Assembly (NCBI GenBank): GCA_942159475.1
Contig: OW804096.1
Span: 43,399,744 to 43,463,743 of the forward strand
Length of the DNA: 64,000 nucleotides
Source: Sthenelais limicola
Taxonomy: Eukaryota; Annelida; Polychaeta; Phyllodocida; Sigalionidae
Direction: 5' to 3'
Within the stretch, counting starts at the first letter, position 1. Every line of letters begins with the position of its first letter. A model generated the notes under the pieces. That model did not search any database. It was not told the DNA's origin and was given only the letters and a program-made list of their open reading frames with translations. A program made the position numbers and the translations under genes. This document shows, piece by piece, positions 23,101 to 32,046 of the stretch.

Positions 23101-26100
23101 TTGATATGCAATAGTGCCTCCCACCTTGATAACCTTCAGTGAGCCTGGTTGGAGAGTTTCAGGAAGCAGTTCCAGTTGCGTTTGCGAGTAGTTAGAACCC
23201 TTGAACATTATCTTGTCTCCTTTTGCTTTTGCGTACACATCAAGGTTACTTTCTACTGCTTTCTTAGCTATTTGTTTCAGAACGCTTCTATTTCTGCGCA
23301 CTTCGGGGTTAATGTCATCGTCGAAGGACCAAAATTTGATAGCGGGGAACCTATCAGGGGGAAAGTTCTTGCCATTAAACAAAAGTCCCTTCTTTGTCAT
23401 AAAGTCCTTCTTGTCCTTTAAGAACTTAAATCTTACAACAATAGGGTGTGGTCGACGGTTGTTCTGTTTTTTTGAGATTATTTGGTAGATGTCGTCAAAG
23501 GAGTCGTCCTCGAAATGAGGAAGAACCATTCTTATGATTCTAGTACATACTGTATCGATATCTTCGTGTGCCTTGACTATCACCCCATTGAAAACAATAC
23601 TTTTCTCCTTCAGGCGCGTGTCGACTTCGTTATTAATCAGCTTTTGCTTGCTCAGTTCGAATGTCAAATGATCATATTTGTGCTCTAAATCATTTACACG
23701 TCTTTCTAACCTTTCTGTGTATTCTTTCAGCTCACGATTTCTGAGGGTTTCGTCGGTCAAAGTGTCAGCTATAGTTCCACACATCTTCTTATTTTCCTCA
23801 AGCCCATCCACCCAACTAGCTTGCTGACTGTTTCGGTCGTTGTGAGTTCTTCTTCTTCAACTTCCACATCATCAGCCTCCATTTGTTCATCCACAATTTT
23901 ATTAGACGGTGAGGTTATCGGCGAGTCACCCATGATTAAGGAGGAGGTACTAGTTGAATCCACAGGAGAGGCGGATTTATGATCGCTGATCTTCTTATTG
24001 TCAGGAGATATGCCCGTGTTACCGTCCGCAGCTCTTTTCATAGTAGAGTGTGACAGAGTGACAGCTCTAGTTGTTTACATACACAGCGTTGGCGGCAAAA
24101 CACTCAATGGAAGTTACTCTAATATCACTCACTGTTCGTAAAAACTGATCATCAAGGATTAATAAATGGGATCGGCTCTCATACACTTCAGGTAGGGCTT
24201 TTCCAAATGTTTATAATTCCTTTGATCGGTAAAAAATGTCTCTAGGATGACCGGTTACCATGTTGGTGAAGACTTTTTCAACAGAACGTCTTGACGCAAG
24301 TTCCCGCTATCGCCGCCATTTAAACTTTTCTATATGGGTAAGTGATATTGGTCTAGTTTCATTGGGAGTCTTGGCCAGGGCCTTCTTCGGGAGCGCCTTT
24401 ACAATGCTCATTTTCCATAGATCAGGAAAGATACCCTTTTCAATCGATAGCCTGTATATATGTATCAGTTGGTCTATTAAGATAAGAAAATCATCTTTGT
24501 AAATTTTGGACGAAATCTGTTCACAACCTGAGCTCTTTGCAATAGCTATGCCTCCGATTAGTTCACCAACGTGTGCTTTTTCAATTATTGGGGATTGGTA
24601 TTCATATTCGACATAATTCTTTCTAGGATATTCTCGGTTGGGTATTAAAGCTGCTGTTTTTTTACCAATCGAGCAGTAGTATGTATTCAGCTCATTTGCA
24701 GCTTCCCTTCCAGACAAAGTTTCGTTATTATCATTTACTATGGTTGTTATGGAGTTATTAGTTTTATTTTCTATTTCCTCGATGATCCTCCAAAATTTTT
24801 TTGAGTCATTTCGATTTTCATTAAGAAGGGTTTCATAGTAAGTTGATTTAGCTTGCTTAAAATTTTGCTCTATTGCATATATTTCAGGCTTGTCTAGCAT
24901 TTAGTATATCGTCTGCTGACTTTGATTTGTTGGCTATTTTATAAAGCCTATCTCTCTCCAAACCCAACTCTATCAATTCCCTTGTATACCATATAGGCTT
25001 ATTGTTTTTCAACTTGTACTCTTTTATCGGTGCTAGAATATTACTAGCATTAAGAATAAGGTCAAACATTATAGACCAACATGCATTCGGATCAGTGAGG
25101 TTGTAGAAGTTGCCCCAATTGAATGCTGTTAGTTTGCTTTTTAATTTATCGAATGTGTAGTTTTTATAGTTTCTTCCTTTGAAGCTAATTCGTTCTTTAG
25201 GTCTCGAAACTTTTTTAATCAGGATATAAGTGGGCTGGTGGTCCGATAGATTATATGTTATGGTACCTGTCGTTAGGTCTATTTTGGTACGTGTCAGGAA
25301 TATATCTAAAATGGTATCTCTCTGCAAGCCGTATCGTGTCACAATATCCATGCTCTTAGTGAGACCATATTCATTACAATAACTATCTAAGGCTTTATAT
25401 TTGTTATTTTTAGTATCAGATAAGTCTTTATTAAGATCTCCACAAACGAATAAGTGGTTTCCCCCATGTGGGAGGAGTAAGGATGCTTCATCCGTGACTA
25501 TTTTTAGTGACTCAAAGTATATTTTAATGTTACAGTCTGGAGGCCTATAACTAGCAATTACAGTAAATGTCGGTGCATTTGTCTTTTTGACAGAGAACCC
25601 CATAGCTTCGCAGTTACCATCGGAGACATAGCATTTGTCATTGGTGTAAAAGTCATAGTCGTTCCTAACATAACAGCAAATACCGCCGCCCCTACCAGCA
25701 ATCTGCCTATCAACTCGATACAGTTTGTAGTCGGAATGCGATACTAAGTCATCATGTAATTCTTCTCTAAGCCAAGTTTCAGTAAAAATTACTACCTCAA
25801 ATTCTTTATTAAGTATGTCATTTACTATTTGGTCAAATTTCGGTAAAAGTGATTGTATGTTATATTGAATGATGGTAAATCCTGGTTTGGATCCCAGAAC
25901 GCTCCAATTATCAAGATTTTTACTCATTTCAGCTATTAACAATCTACAAGTAATAGGTTGGTAGGGGTATGGGAGAGCCCAGCACCGCTAAAACCAAATT
26001 CTCAAACATGTTTAGAAGTATACAAAATTGTAAACACAAATTAGATACACAAATTAGATATCGGTACAGCTCAGATTTTTCTTATTCTTTTAGAATACTA

Positions 26101-29100
26101 GTACCCTCCAACTGGCTACTTGTGGTGTAGTGTCACAACATCCACTTTTACCAGAAGGAGGGACAATCATTCGTTCATATAGACTATAGGTTAAGATTAG
26201 GAGATAAAAAGTTTTAAAATTTTAAAAATTTAAAATTAGAATTTAGAAGTTAGAGGGGGGGGGGGGGGGAGGGGGATATTCACCATGTCAAGATATTAAC
26301 ATTATCTATACATTAACTATACAATTCTGGTCAAAGATAAAAGATTCCTCCCAATGGCTACTTGTGGTGTTAGTGTCACAACATACCACTTTTACCAGAA
26401 GGAGGAGAGTCTTTTCATAAGCAGCGAATTAAATATTTTCTGCAAAACATTAGGCTATTTACCAGTCACAGATATTGCCCTAGTTATACACTACTCCTTA
26501 TGCACGCTCTACACAGTACTCATACCCTTCAGACGGTAGTCATTTCTGGTATTTGTGTAGACAAATTACCATGAATAAGACTTATCAAGTTCCTCCAATC
26601 GACCATTTAACGGCTCCATAACCTGCTTATTCCTTATAATATAAAAAAAGCATATTTACAGTTTTCTGTCGACCGGTATATTGTCGGTGAGCTGCATAGT
26701 CCTTTGGAGTAAGGGAGTAGTTTCTGAACGCATGTCGCCGTATCTTCAGGTCAGCACAGAGTCGCCCAAAAAGTGTCATTTCGTTACAAATTTGGACTAA
26801 ATGTGGACCAGCTCATTGACAGGACTTCTCGATCTGTGCTGGTGGTTTCTCGATCTGTGCTGGTGGTTAAGAATGGGTATTATTTACATCAGGGGGTTGA
26901 CCACAACTGAGGCTATTTCTGTAGCCCAGCTGGCCAAAACTTTTTCATCCAGATGGACCCCATCATGTAATCTAGTAAGGGTATGCCTTGGACGTTTCTT
27001 TATATATGTATGGACTTTTCGGATAAGATGAAGGTGGCGAACCCCCCTCCTTTCATTTAAGTTATGGATGTAATTGTTGATCTTTAAAATCGCAGAATTT
27101 ATTGTCCTTTGATGTGCCGAAAAACCCTTTAAACCATTTGCCTTATTAAGATGGACTCCGACAAGTCCCCCATACATGATAGTCGCATATTGACTAATGT
27201 TATTTAGGTCTTCAATGGAGGACTCATATGCTGACTGTAGATTACTAACTAATTGCGATTCATCAGGAGTTGGGATATAAATTTCTTTCGTGTATTTATC
27301 TTTTAGTGTGAAATTGCATATTCCTCCTATCACTATTATCAAGTGCGGATGGTATTTCCAAAAGAGCGAGATAGCCATCTTAGTAAGTAACTCCAGTTTA
27401 GCACCGCTGTAAGCAAATATCAAAATGTCTGGGTTATCAACATATTCGTCTAAATGCATCCCCCTGGAGTCAGTAATGATCAATGTTATTGTCATATTGG
27501 CTTTTAAGTGAATATTTCAGAAATTATTAATCAGTATGTGGCTGGAAATGCGATTGAATAGCTTCTCTTTCTGCTGGGTTGGAGTATTTATGTACCCCCG
27601 GAGTTAGCACAGAATCGCTTCCTTGAGAATCGTCACTGAGAAAATTTGTAAGCTTTTCAATTGTCTGTGCTACTGGCGGTGGCGATGGAAAAACTGTTTT
27701 TTCAGCACAGAGCAACTTATCTTGATTTCCAGGTGGCTTTGCAGCCAGTCCGTCAATTGTTGACTGTGCCACTGGTGGTGGAAGTGGGATAGCCGCCCTT
27801 TGAAGAATAGCTGGATTGGTAGGATTGACGTAAGGTTTCTTAGAGGGTCCTTCGGTAATCTCTGGGCTTGGTAATTCTTCAGCGTTTCTCTTGGCACTAC
27901 CTGATCCGCTCCTATTTTCAGAAGGAATGTTTAAATTGGTTTTAGACCTGGTCACCTGTCTTCCACGTGAGTGGGGTGAACTAGAACTAGAAGCAGCCAA
28001 ACTCTGCCCGTTGGGATTAGTCTGGCGTGTGACTAAAGGAGGGGCAGGTAGATTCTTATGATCATAGCGCTGGCGCATCGGGGCTTCGTGCAGATCAGGC
28101 CATTCGGATGCGCTTTGTACCTCTAATCCGCCTGTGTTAGGGGACGGCGAAGTGGCCATGGCATTGTTGCCAAATCCATTTGTTTGTTGTCCACTTGTTG
28201 TTCTGTTTGTTGTTCGCGGCTTAGGGGATTGACTTGAGGAGGGGAGTGCTTGGTCTCCATTTGGTTTAGAGAAATCAATGTCCCCTATTTCTGCCGTGTA
28301 GCCCGAGTTTATGTAATATCTCAGTTCTTCGAGTATTTTACCAACTATATTTGCCCCATTGTAGCGACCTTCTTCTAATTCTACCGAATTCAAATAAGCC
28401 CCACAGGCCCAAAATTCACATGTCGTGGCCTCATGGAGAGGCATGCGCCCGGTCTGGAGGAGGTAATGTCGCATCTGTGGATTCTGAATAAATTTTTCCT
28501 CCATCAGTTGGCGCATGATGGGTACTTTGATGGCATTCCACTCCTCATTTGATACTAGTTTTTTCGCTAACGATTTTGCTTCTCTAGGGTCGACTGATCG
28601 GTATATTTTATTCGCTAGATCCCTTTTGCCGAGATAGTTTGCCCTAGCGTACTGGTACGCGTGTTCGACAGATGCAAATGACATTCGGCCCATGTTTAGC
28701 TTACAGGTTTTGAAATTGGAAAGCACACTCAGTTCACTTTGGAAAAATACAGAGTCTCCAATAATTTGCGTTTTGGCATCACATAATCTTAGACCTTCAT
28801 TCAGATAGTCTAAATCAGAATGGGAGTACGTGATTCCATCCACTTCGATCGTATCGTTGGTTATACGGCCTAATTCGTGGTTATCGTCGCCTTTTACTAG
28901 ATTTGCAATAAGCTGTATTTCTCGTTTGCGTTTGGTTAGCTTCTCTGGGATGTCAGCATTTAAATAAATACCGCAGTAATCACCGTATCTTAGGTTAGCT
29001 CTTTTGGAGTATACCAAATCTCTAATCTTCTCGGATACAAATTTAGCCGCAATTTGTCTCGCCCCCCTTGTTTTGCTGGGCAACCTTTTAGCATATACGA

Positions 29101-30597
29101 GATTGTCAAGGGATACACGGGGATCTATGGATCTAAAACAATAATCGAGAACTTTCTGGAGAGTATTTTCTTTTCTTGTTTCTGCTAGCCCCGAAATAAT
29201 AATTCTTGCCTTATTATTTTCTATTTGTGACTTGAGGAACGCAGTTTCTAAGTCTGTGTGTTCTTGTTTTAAGTTAGCATTCTCGTATTGTAGGGTGCTA
29301 ATGCATTTGGCCATATCCTTTTCATTTTCTACCAAGTAGTCAACACGGGCTAGGAGCTCGTGTTGATTTTGCAAAGCATGGTTCACAGTAGTTGTGAGAT
29401 CTGGTATCGTACATTCTTTTGAGACTTTCGTGATAAACAGATTTTCTGGGCGGCGCTCAATAGGAATAATCAGGGAGGGTATATCTCTGATAGACAATCG
29501 CTCGAAACAATCCGAGGGTCTAGGTAAGGGTGGACCAAAAAATGCCCGAGTGTGTACAGGTGCAGTGAGGAAGTTACGGGAGCGTGGCTCTCCCATACCG
29601 ACTACCTAGTCGGTGAACCCGATCACAGACAATATGTTGAGTTCAAATCAAATAAGTAATAATAACAGCAAATTAGAGTTTCCACTCACTCACAAGTTGT
29701 AGTTCATGATGATGATCGCAGTAAATGAGTCAATATGTAGTCAGATGAGTGAATAAATCCAATATATAAACACTGTTAGTATAACGCACAGTGCAGCACC
29801 GCACAGCACGTCCACCCACCTCGGTAACTCAAGACTAACGATGAAGGGTTTTGAAGAACCCTTGGTTGATAAAAACCAGGGGTTCTTCAAGGAACCAATG
29901 GACAAGATATTTCTTGATTGAGGGTTCTTCAAAGAACCTCCCCAAAAGAGTTCTTCAAAGAACCCTTAGGGCTTCGCCCTGGTGGACAGACTGAAGAACC
30001 CATAAGGGTTCTTGAAAGAACCATTTCTTCTTAGAGTGTAGTGACAAGAATACACAAAATCATGATACTTCTCATACTTGATGACACTGACCCATTATAA
30101 TCTGTGGCTGTGGTATCACTAGATATACAGGTATCTCAATAGTTTACATTTCATGTTTGAAAATCATGATTTCCACTGTTTTTCCTGTTGTATACACGTG
30201 TGTAAGTGTGTAAAGTAAGAACAAATAGGTATATTTCACTTGGAACAGTTTTCTCTTTACTTTGGGGGAAATTCTCAGCCTTGAAATTAATCCCAAGTAA
30301 TTTCTCTAAGTTAAATGATGAGGTTTTAACAATTAGTCCGATCCCAACAGCTTTAACCTTGAAATTCATTTTGTAGATTAGTACTTGGTTTGAGAGTAAG
30401 TAGTGTAACATTTGGAACAAGAACGATTGCGTATTATTTTTTCATTTCACTTCATATAATCTAATGCTTGATATGCATACAAGGAATGAGATATAAGTAT
30501 GCTGGATTATTCGTTGCCAAGTTTCTAACAATATATATATACCTTCTATGGCGAAGAGTAGTACCGCATAGGAAGTTAAAAGTACTCGAAATCCCAT
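14123..30597 (-). CDS. Ly6/uPAR (LU, three-finger) domain protein A, with a giant intron
   Basis: Three coding exons fit in phase. 30597-30543 encodes a hydrophobic signal peptide beginning MGFRVLLTS and ends in phase 1. 14907-14792 begins the LU domain with ILCYSCSS and is phase 0 at its end. 14317-14123 holds CAKSCLPP and the LU hallmark CCTSNKCN, then a hydrophobic tail fitting a GPI-anchor signal. The product is 121 residues, the usual size for a single LU domain at the cell surface. The splice pattern (phase 1 after the signal peptide, phase 0 before the last exon) equals that of the LU gene at 32.0-32.9 kb, so the two are tandem paralogs. Intron 1, about 15.6 kb, contains a piggyBac-like MITE and the whole nest of two LINEs. 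A downstream AATAAA lies at about 13999-13994. There is nothing to suggest a toxin. The ligand is unknown. Confidence 0.8.
14937..15355. mobile_element. piggyBac-like MITE
   Basis: The inverted ends CCCATTCAGG and CCTGAATGGG are flanked by TTAA at 14933-14936 and 15356-15359, the target duplication of piggyBac elements. It is non-coding. The left end stops about 25 bp from the exon 2 acceptor of LU gene A and leaves its pyrimidine tract intact. Confidence 0.8.
15151..15345. repeat. CpG-rich 36-bp tandem array inside the MITE
   Basis: About five imperfect units of the type GGGAGTGCTTTAAGGCAATA followed by CGCGGCC and an ACGCGT-like core lie in tandem. The array is markedly richer in CpG than its surroundings. 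Confidence 0.75.
15790..16499. repeat. GGTTCTT/AAGAACC-rich repeat, left part
   Basis: Many inverted copies of GGTTCTT and AAGAACC occur at about 15820-16021 and 16400-16499. One hairpin at 15963-16021 has 22-23-bp arms starting GGTTCTCCAAAGAACC. The related block at 29848-30035 lies on the other side of LINE-A, so this looks like one element split by the LINE. The middle (16040-16390) shows nothing recognisable. The left boundary was not resolved. Confidence 0.55.
18731..21622 (-). pseudogene. LINE-B endonuclease-reverse transcriptase, frameshifted
   Basis: The frame from 21622 contains a complete APE endonuclease (ISINVRSLR, QETWL, KGGGLCCLAH, IYRPPNG, ICGDININL, NLSDHLGTY). RT motifs up to the catalytic YADDT follow (RPIAIVPI, GFRAGHST, DISKAFNSIDH, GVPQGSHLGP). 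A shift near 19485 and a second near 19366, at an A-rich run, break the frame. The C-terminal part continues at 19264-18731. Only these two lesions separate it from an intact frame, so LINE-B is younger than LINE-A. Confidence 0.85.
22384..24041 (-). pseudogene. LINE-B ORF1: coiled coil, RRM-like, NADAR domain
   Basis: The start MKRAADGNTG at 24041 opens a Ser/Thr- and acid-rich N-terminus that runs into a stop at 23769. The remainder continues in another frame from about 23811 to 22384 (475 residues), so a single-base frameshift near 23815 is likely. This part has a coiled coil (TERLERRVNDLEHKYDHL), an RRM-like core (RPHPIVVRFKFLKDKKDF) and a NADAR domain at 23124-22650. The NADAR landmarks are PFRSVEHAFFYYKA, KFTQNKELRTLLLSTG, VEATHDTKWGCGVYLGN. 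The W-G-C-G motif absent from LINE-A is kept here. The NADAR domain matches that of LINE-A in position, so the fusion predates both copies. Confidence 0.75.
26884..27495 (-). CDS. LINE-A ORF2: SGNH-hydrolase-like protein
   Basis: This is an intact 203-residue frame. The four SGNH landmarks can be read in order: Ser in ITDSRG (about residue 10), Gly in AYSGAK (about 31), Asn in GGICNF (about 62), and Asp/His in LHDGVHLDE near the C-terminus. The fold is that of GDSL/SGNH esterases. Esterase domains are known in ORF1 of CR1-type LINEs, but there they are usually fused. Here the domain is a separate ORF only about 30 bp after ORF1, which suggests translation by termination-reinitiation or a similar device. 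The substrate is unknown. Confidence 0.7.
   Translation of the reverse strand: MTITLIITDSRGMHLDEYVDNPDILIFAYSGAKLELLTKMAISLFWKYHPHLIIVIGGICNFTLKDKYTKEIYIPTPDESQLVSNLQSAYESSIEDLNNISQYATIMYGGLVGVHLNKANGLKGFSAHQRTINSAILKINNYIHNLNERRGVRHLHLIRKVHTYIKKRPRHTLTRLHDGVHLDEKVLASWATEIASVVVNPLM
27527..29596 (-). CDS. LINE-A ORF1: coiled coil, RRM-like domain, NADAR domain
   Basis: This is an intact 689-residue frame. A charged heptad-like stretch lies at about residues 75-130. An RRM-like LINE ORF1 core follows at about 130-270, starting near RIIISGLAETRKEN and including RQIAAKFVSEKIRD. A NADAR (YbiA-like) domain at about 280-428 is recognisable from FASVEHAYQY, the EEKFIQNPQMRHYLLQTG block and HEATTCEFWACGAYLN. 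A Pro/Ser-rich tail completes it. LINE ORF1 proteins normally bind RNA as chaperones. NADAR-family proteins are described as acting on ADP-ribose conjugates, including ADP-ribosylated guanine. The usual W-G motif reads W-A here, so activity is uncertain. The ORF starts at the first ATG, 31 bp upstream of the SGNH ORF counted from its stop. Confidence 0.8.
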   Translation of the reverse strand: MGEPRSRNFLTAPVHTRAFFGPPLPRPSDCFERLSIRDIPSLIIPIERRPENLFITKVSKECTIPDLTTTVNHALQNQHELLARVDYLVENEKDMAKCISTLQYENANLKQEHTDLETAFLKSQIENNKARIIISGLAETRKENTLQKVLDYCFRSIDPRVSLDNLVYAKRLPSKTRGARQIAAKFVSEKIRDLVYSKRANLRYGDYCGIYLNADIPEKLTKRKREIQLIANLVKGDDNHELGRITNDTIEVDGITYSHSDLDYLNEGLRLCDAKTQIIGDSVFFQSELSVLSNFKTCKLNMGRMSFASVEHAYQYARANYLGKRDLANKIYRSVDPREAKSLAKKLVSNEEWNAIKVPIMRQLMEEKFIQNPQMRHYLLQTGRMPLHEATTCEFWACGAYLNSVELEEGRYNGANIVGKILEELRYYINSGYTAEIGDIDFSKPNGDQALPSSSQSPKPRTTNRTTSGQQTNGFGNNAMATSPSPNTGGLEVQSASEWPDLHEAPMRQRYDHKNLPAPPLVTRQTNPNGQSLAASSSSSPHSRGRQVTRSKTNLNIPSENRSGSGSAKRNAEELPSPEITEGPSKKPYVNPTNPAILQRAAIPLPPPVAQSTIDGLAAKPPGNQDKLLCAEKTVFPSPPPVAQTIEKLTNFLSDDSQGSDSVLTPGVHKYSNPAEREAIQSHFQPHTD
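29848..30035. repeat. GGTTCTT/AAGAACC-rich repeat, right part
   Basis: Alternating GGGTTCTTCAA and TTGAAGAACCC units fill the segment, which ends AAGAACCATTTCTTCTTAGAGTG at about 30035. Joined to the left block across LINE-A it would read GGTTC-TTTTGAAGAACC, a continuous unit. Confidence 0.6.
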
Positions 30598-30599
30598 GT

Positions 30600-31154
30600 T
30601 ATAAGGCACAGCTGCAGCCGTTGTAAATATATCCTCTTAGTAAGCTTAAGGACTCCTTTGACATCTACATATGTTCTGGTCCCTTCTTTCACCTTAAGCT
30701 ATATTCATGCAACCCAACGCCTTTTGTTTACATAGTATGTTTTCTGTTTTCTTCCTTAGTGAAAGCAATGAGGTGGAAGAAGTTGAGAAAGATTTCAGAA
30801 CTAGGATTGATTTATAATTACAACGCCTCCGCCGTAGTTTCGATTTTGTTCATATTGATTATGGATTCCCTAACTTGGCAGGTCTCTAAGGTGGTGATAT
30901 CCCCGGCAAACATTGAACCATTTTTTGGAGCAAACCTGAGCTAGGTTAAAACGAACCCAACTAGAATAGGTCCCTACTCAATAATGAGATGAGAATTTCC
31001 TGCATTGCAGCTGTTGGTCATTTCTGGTGTCAAGTCGTACTAAAATTTAAAGTTGTTTCTGTATTGTATTGAATGTGTTGGCTTGCTTCATGTTTGTTCT
31101 TCGAAAGACATGATTATGCGGACAATTTTGAAATGTAATACCCTAGTCAAGGTC
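30600..31154. other. 5' flank of LU gene A
   Basis: This is upstream of the LU A signal-peptide exon. No TATA box or other gene was recognised. Confidence 0.4.
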
Positions 31155-31208
31155 GGTCCTGGGTAAGACCTTAAAGTGCCTGGTCCTGGGTAAGACCTTA
31201 AAGGGCCT
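31155..31208 (+). repeat. 27-bp tandem duplication
   Basis: Two adjacent copies begin GGTCCTGGGTAAGACCTTAA and differ by one base. A CT-rich microsatellite follows at about 31209-31260. Confidence 0.8.
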
Positions 31209-31259
31209 TTCTGTCTCTTTTCTCTGTCTCTCTCTCCCTTCTTCTCTATCTCTATTTCC

Positions 31260-32046
31260 TGGGTATGATCATAAACTGCCTCCCTCTCAGCTCTCCCGCC
31301 CTTGATATAACACTTAAAAGTGTTGATAAGGGCGTAAAGCAACCAATCTCACTCACTCACCCTAGTCAAGGTGACTTGTAAACACTGTTCATTCCTTTAC
31401 TCCCCGTTGATGTACCACATGCTATTTGTATGGGCGGGAGTAGTGTGGTAATTTGCACCAGTTCCAGCGTGTGATATGACTTCCTGTCCCCAGTAAACAT
31501 AGCCATAGAAGGTAAGCATAGCAACGTGGGAGTAAATATAGAACCTAAATTGTTTGTTTATAGAACCTAAATCGATGTTTGTTTGTTTTCGTAACACACT
31601 CGCCTATCGACTCGTGGGCCACGAAAAAACAAACATCTCAGACAGTGCAATAGTGTCCCTTGTACCACATTCTCATCAGGTTCTATCTATTTAACATCAC
31701 TATTTATTCCCAAACTACATTGTGTAAAGGTAACATTTTAATAATACATAGAGAGAATGGAACGAGGTGCTAGTAATTGAATATGTATTATATGCCCCTA
31801 GCATAGACAAATATTGATATATAAACCTTTTTATTTTGGTTTTGAATCGTCATAAAGTATCTAAAAGCCAAAAGAAAACCAAATTCGAATTTTTATGGTA
31901 CACGTACCATAAAAATAGTTTTATTGCGCATATAATACAAAATATTCGCATATAATAAAAACATTCTGGGACATTTCAAAATAAAATGCATTTATTTTGC
32001 AATATATCATGAACTATATATAATGCATGCATGATTGACAAAGTAG
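31260..32046. other. Intergenic, 3' flank of LU gene B
   Basis: AT-rich DNA. A fragment at about 31748-31790 (ATAGAGAGAATGGAACGAGG) resembles the start of the insertion at 48330. The likely poly(A) signal of LU gene B (AATAAA on the minus strand) is at 31996-31991. Confidence 0.5.

Larger units (their letters stand above)
18228..24329 (-). mobile_element. LINE-B: full-length non-LTR retrotransposon with NADAR-ORF1, nested in LINE-A
   Basis: It runs on the minus strand from 24329 (AAAAGTTTAAATGGCGGC) to a poly(A) tail at 18240-18228 preceded by AATAAA. The 6-bp duplication CTATAT flanks it at 18222-18227 and 24330-24335. Deleting the element and one duplication rejoins the LINE-A RT frame exactly. 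It carries ORF1 with a NADAR domain, a spacer of about 760 bp (22383-21623) with no SGNH ORF, and an APE-RT frame. Confidence 0.9.
16972..25942 (-). pseudogene. LINE-A endonuclease-reverse transcriptase, broken
   Basis: The frame begins at 25942 with an APE-type endonuclease: IIQYNIQSL, FTETWL, RGGGICCYVRND, ASYRPP, VCGDLNKDL, NLSDHQPTY. A one-base frameshift near 24886 moves the reading into the frame 24900-24339, which reaches the RT motif TRPISL. LINE-B then interrupts it. Beyond LINE-B the reading resumes in frame at 18221, meets a TAA at 18204-18202, and continues with FIDFSKAFD, GVPQGSVLGP, the catalytic YADDT and the RT thumb region to a stop at 16972. With three lesions the enzyme cannot be made from this copy. 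Confidence 0.85.
16500..29847 (-). mobile_element. LINE-A: non-LTR retrotransposon with NADAR-ORF1, SGNH and EN-RT, split by LINE-B
   Basis: On the minus strand it has, in order, a 5' UTR of about 250 bp, ORF1 (29596-27527), an SGNH ORF (27495-26884), a spacer of about 0.9 kb, and an APE endonuclease-reverse transcriptase frame (25942 to 16972). It ends with an AATAAA (16527-16522) and a poly(A) tail at 16510-16500. Without the nested LINE-B (18228-24329) it is about 7.2 kb. The APE domain and RT motifs put it among Jockey/CR1-like LINEs; I did not assign a clade. Its two ends sit in GGTTCTT-rich DNA. The spacer has a duplicated 57-60-bp segment (26107-26163, 26347-26406), a G-run near 26255-26270, and a 21-bp tandem duplication at 26826-26867. 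Confidence 0.8.
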
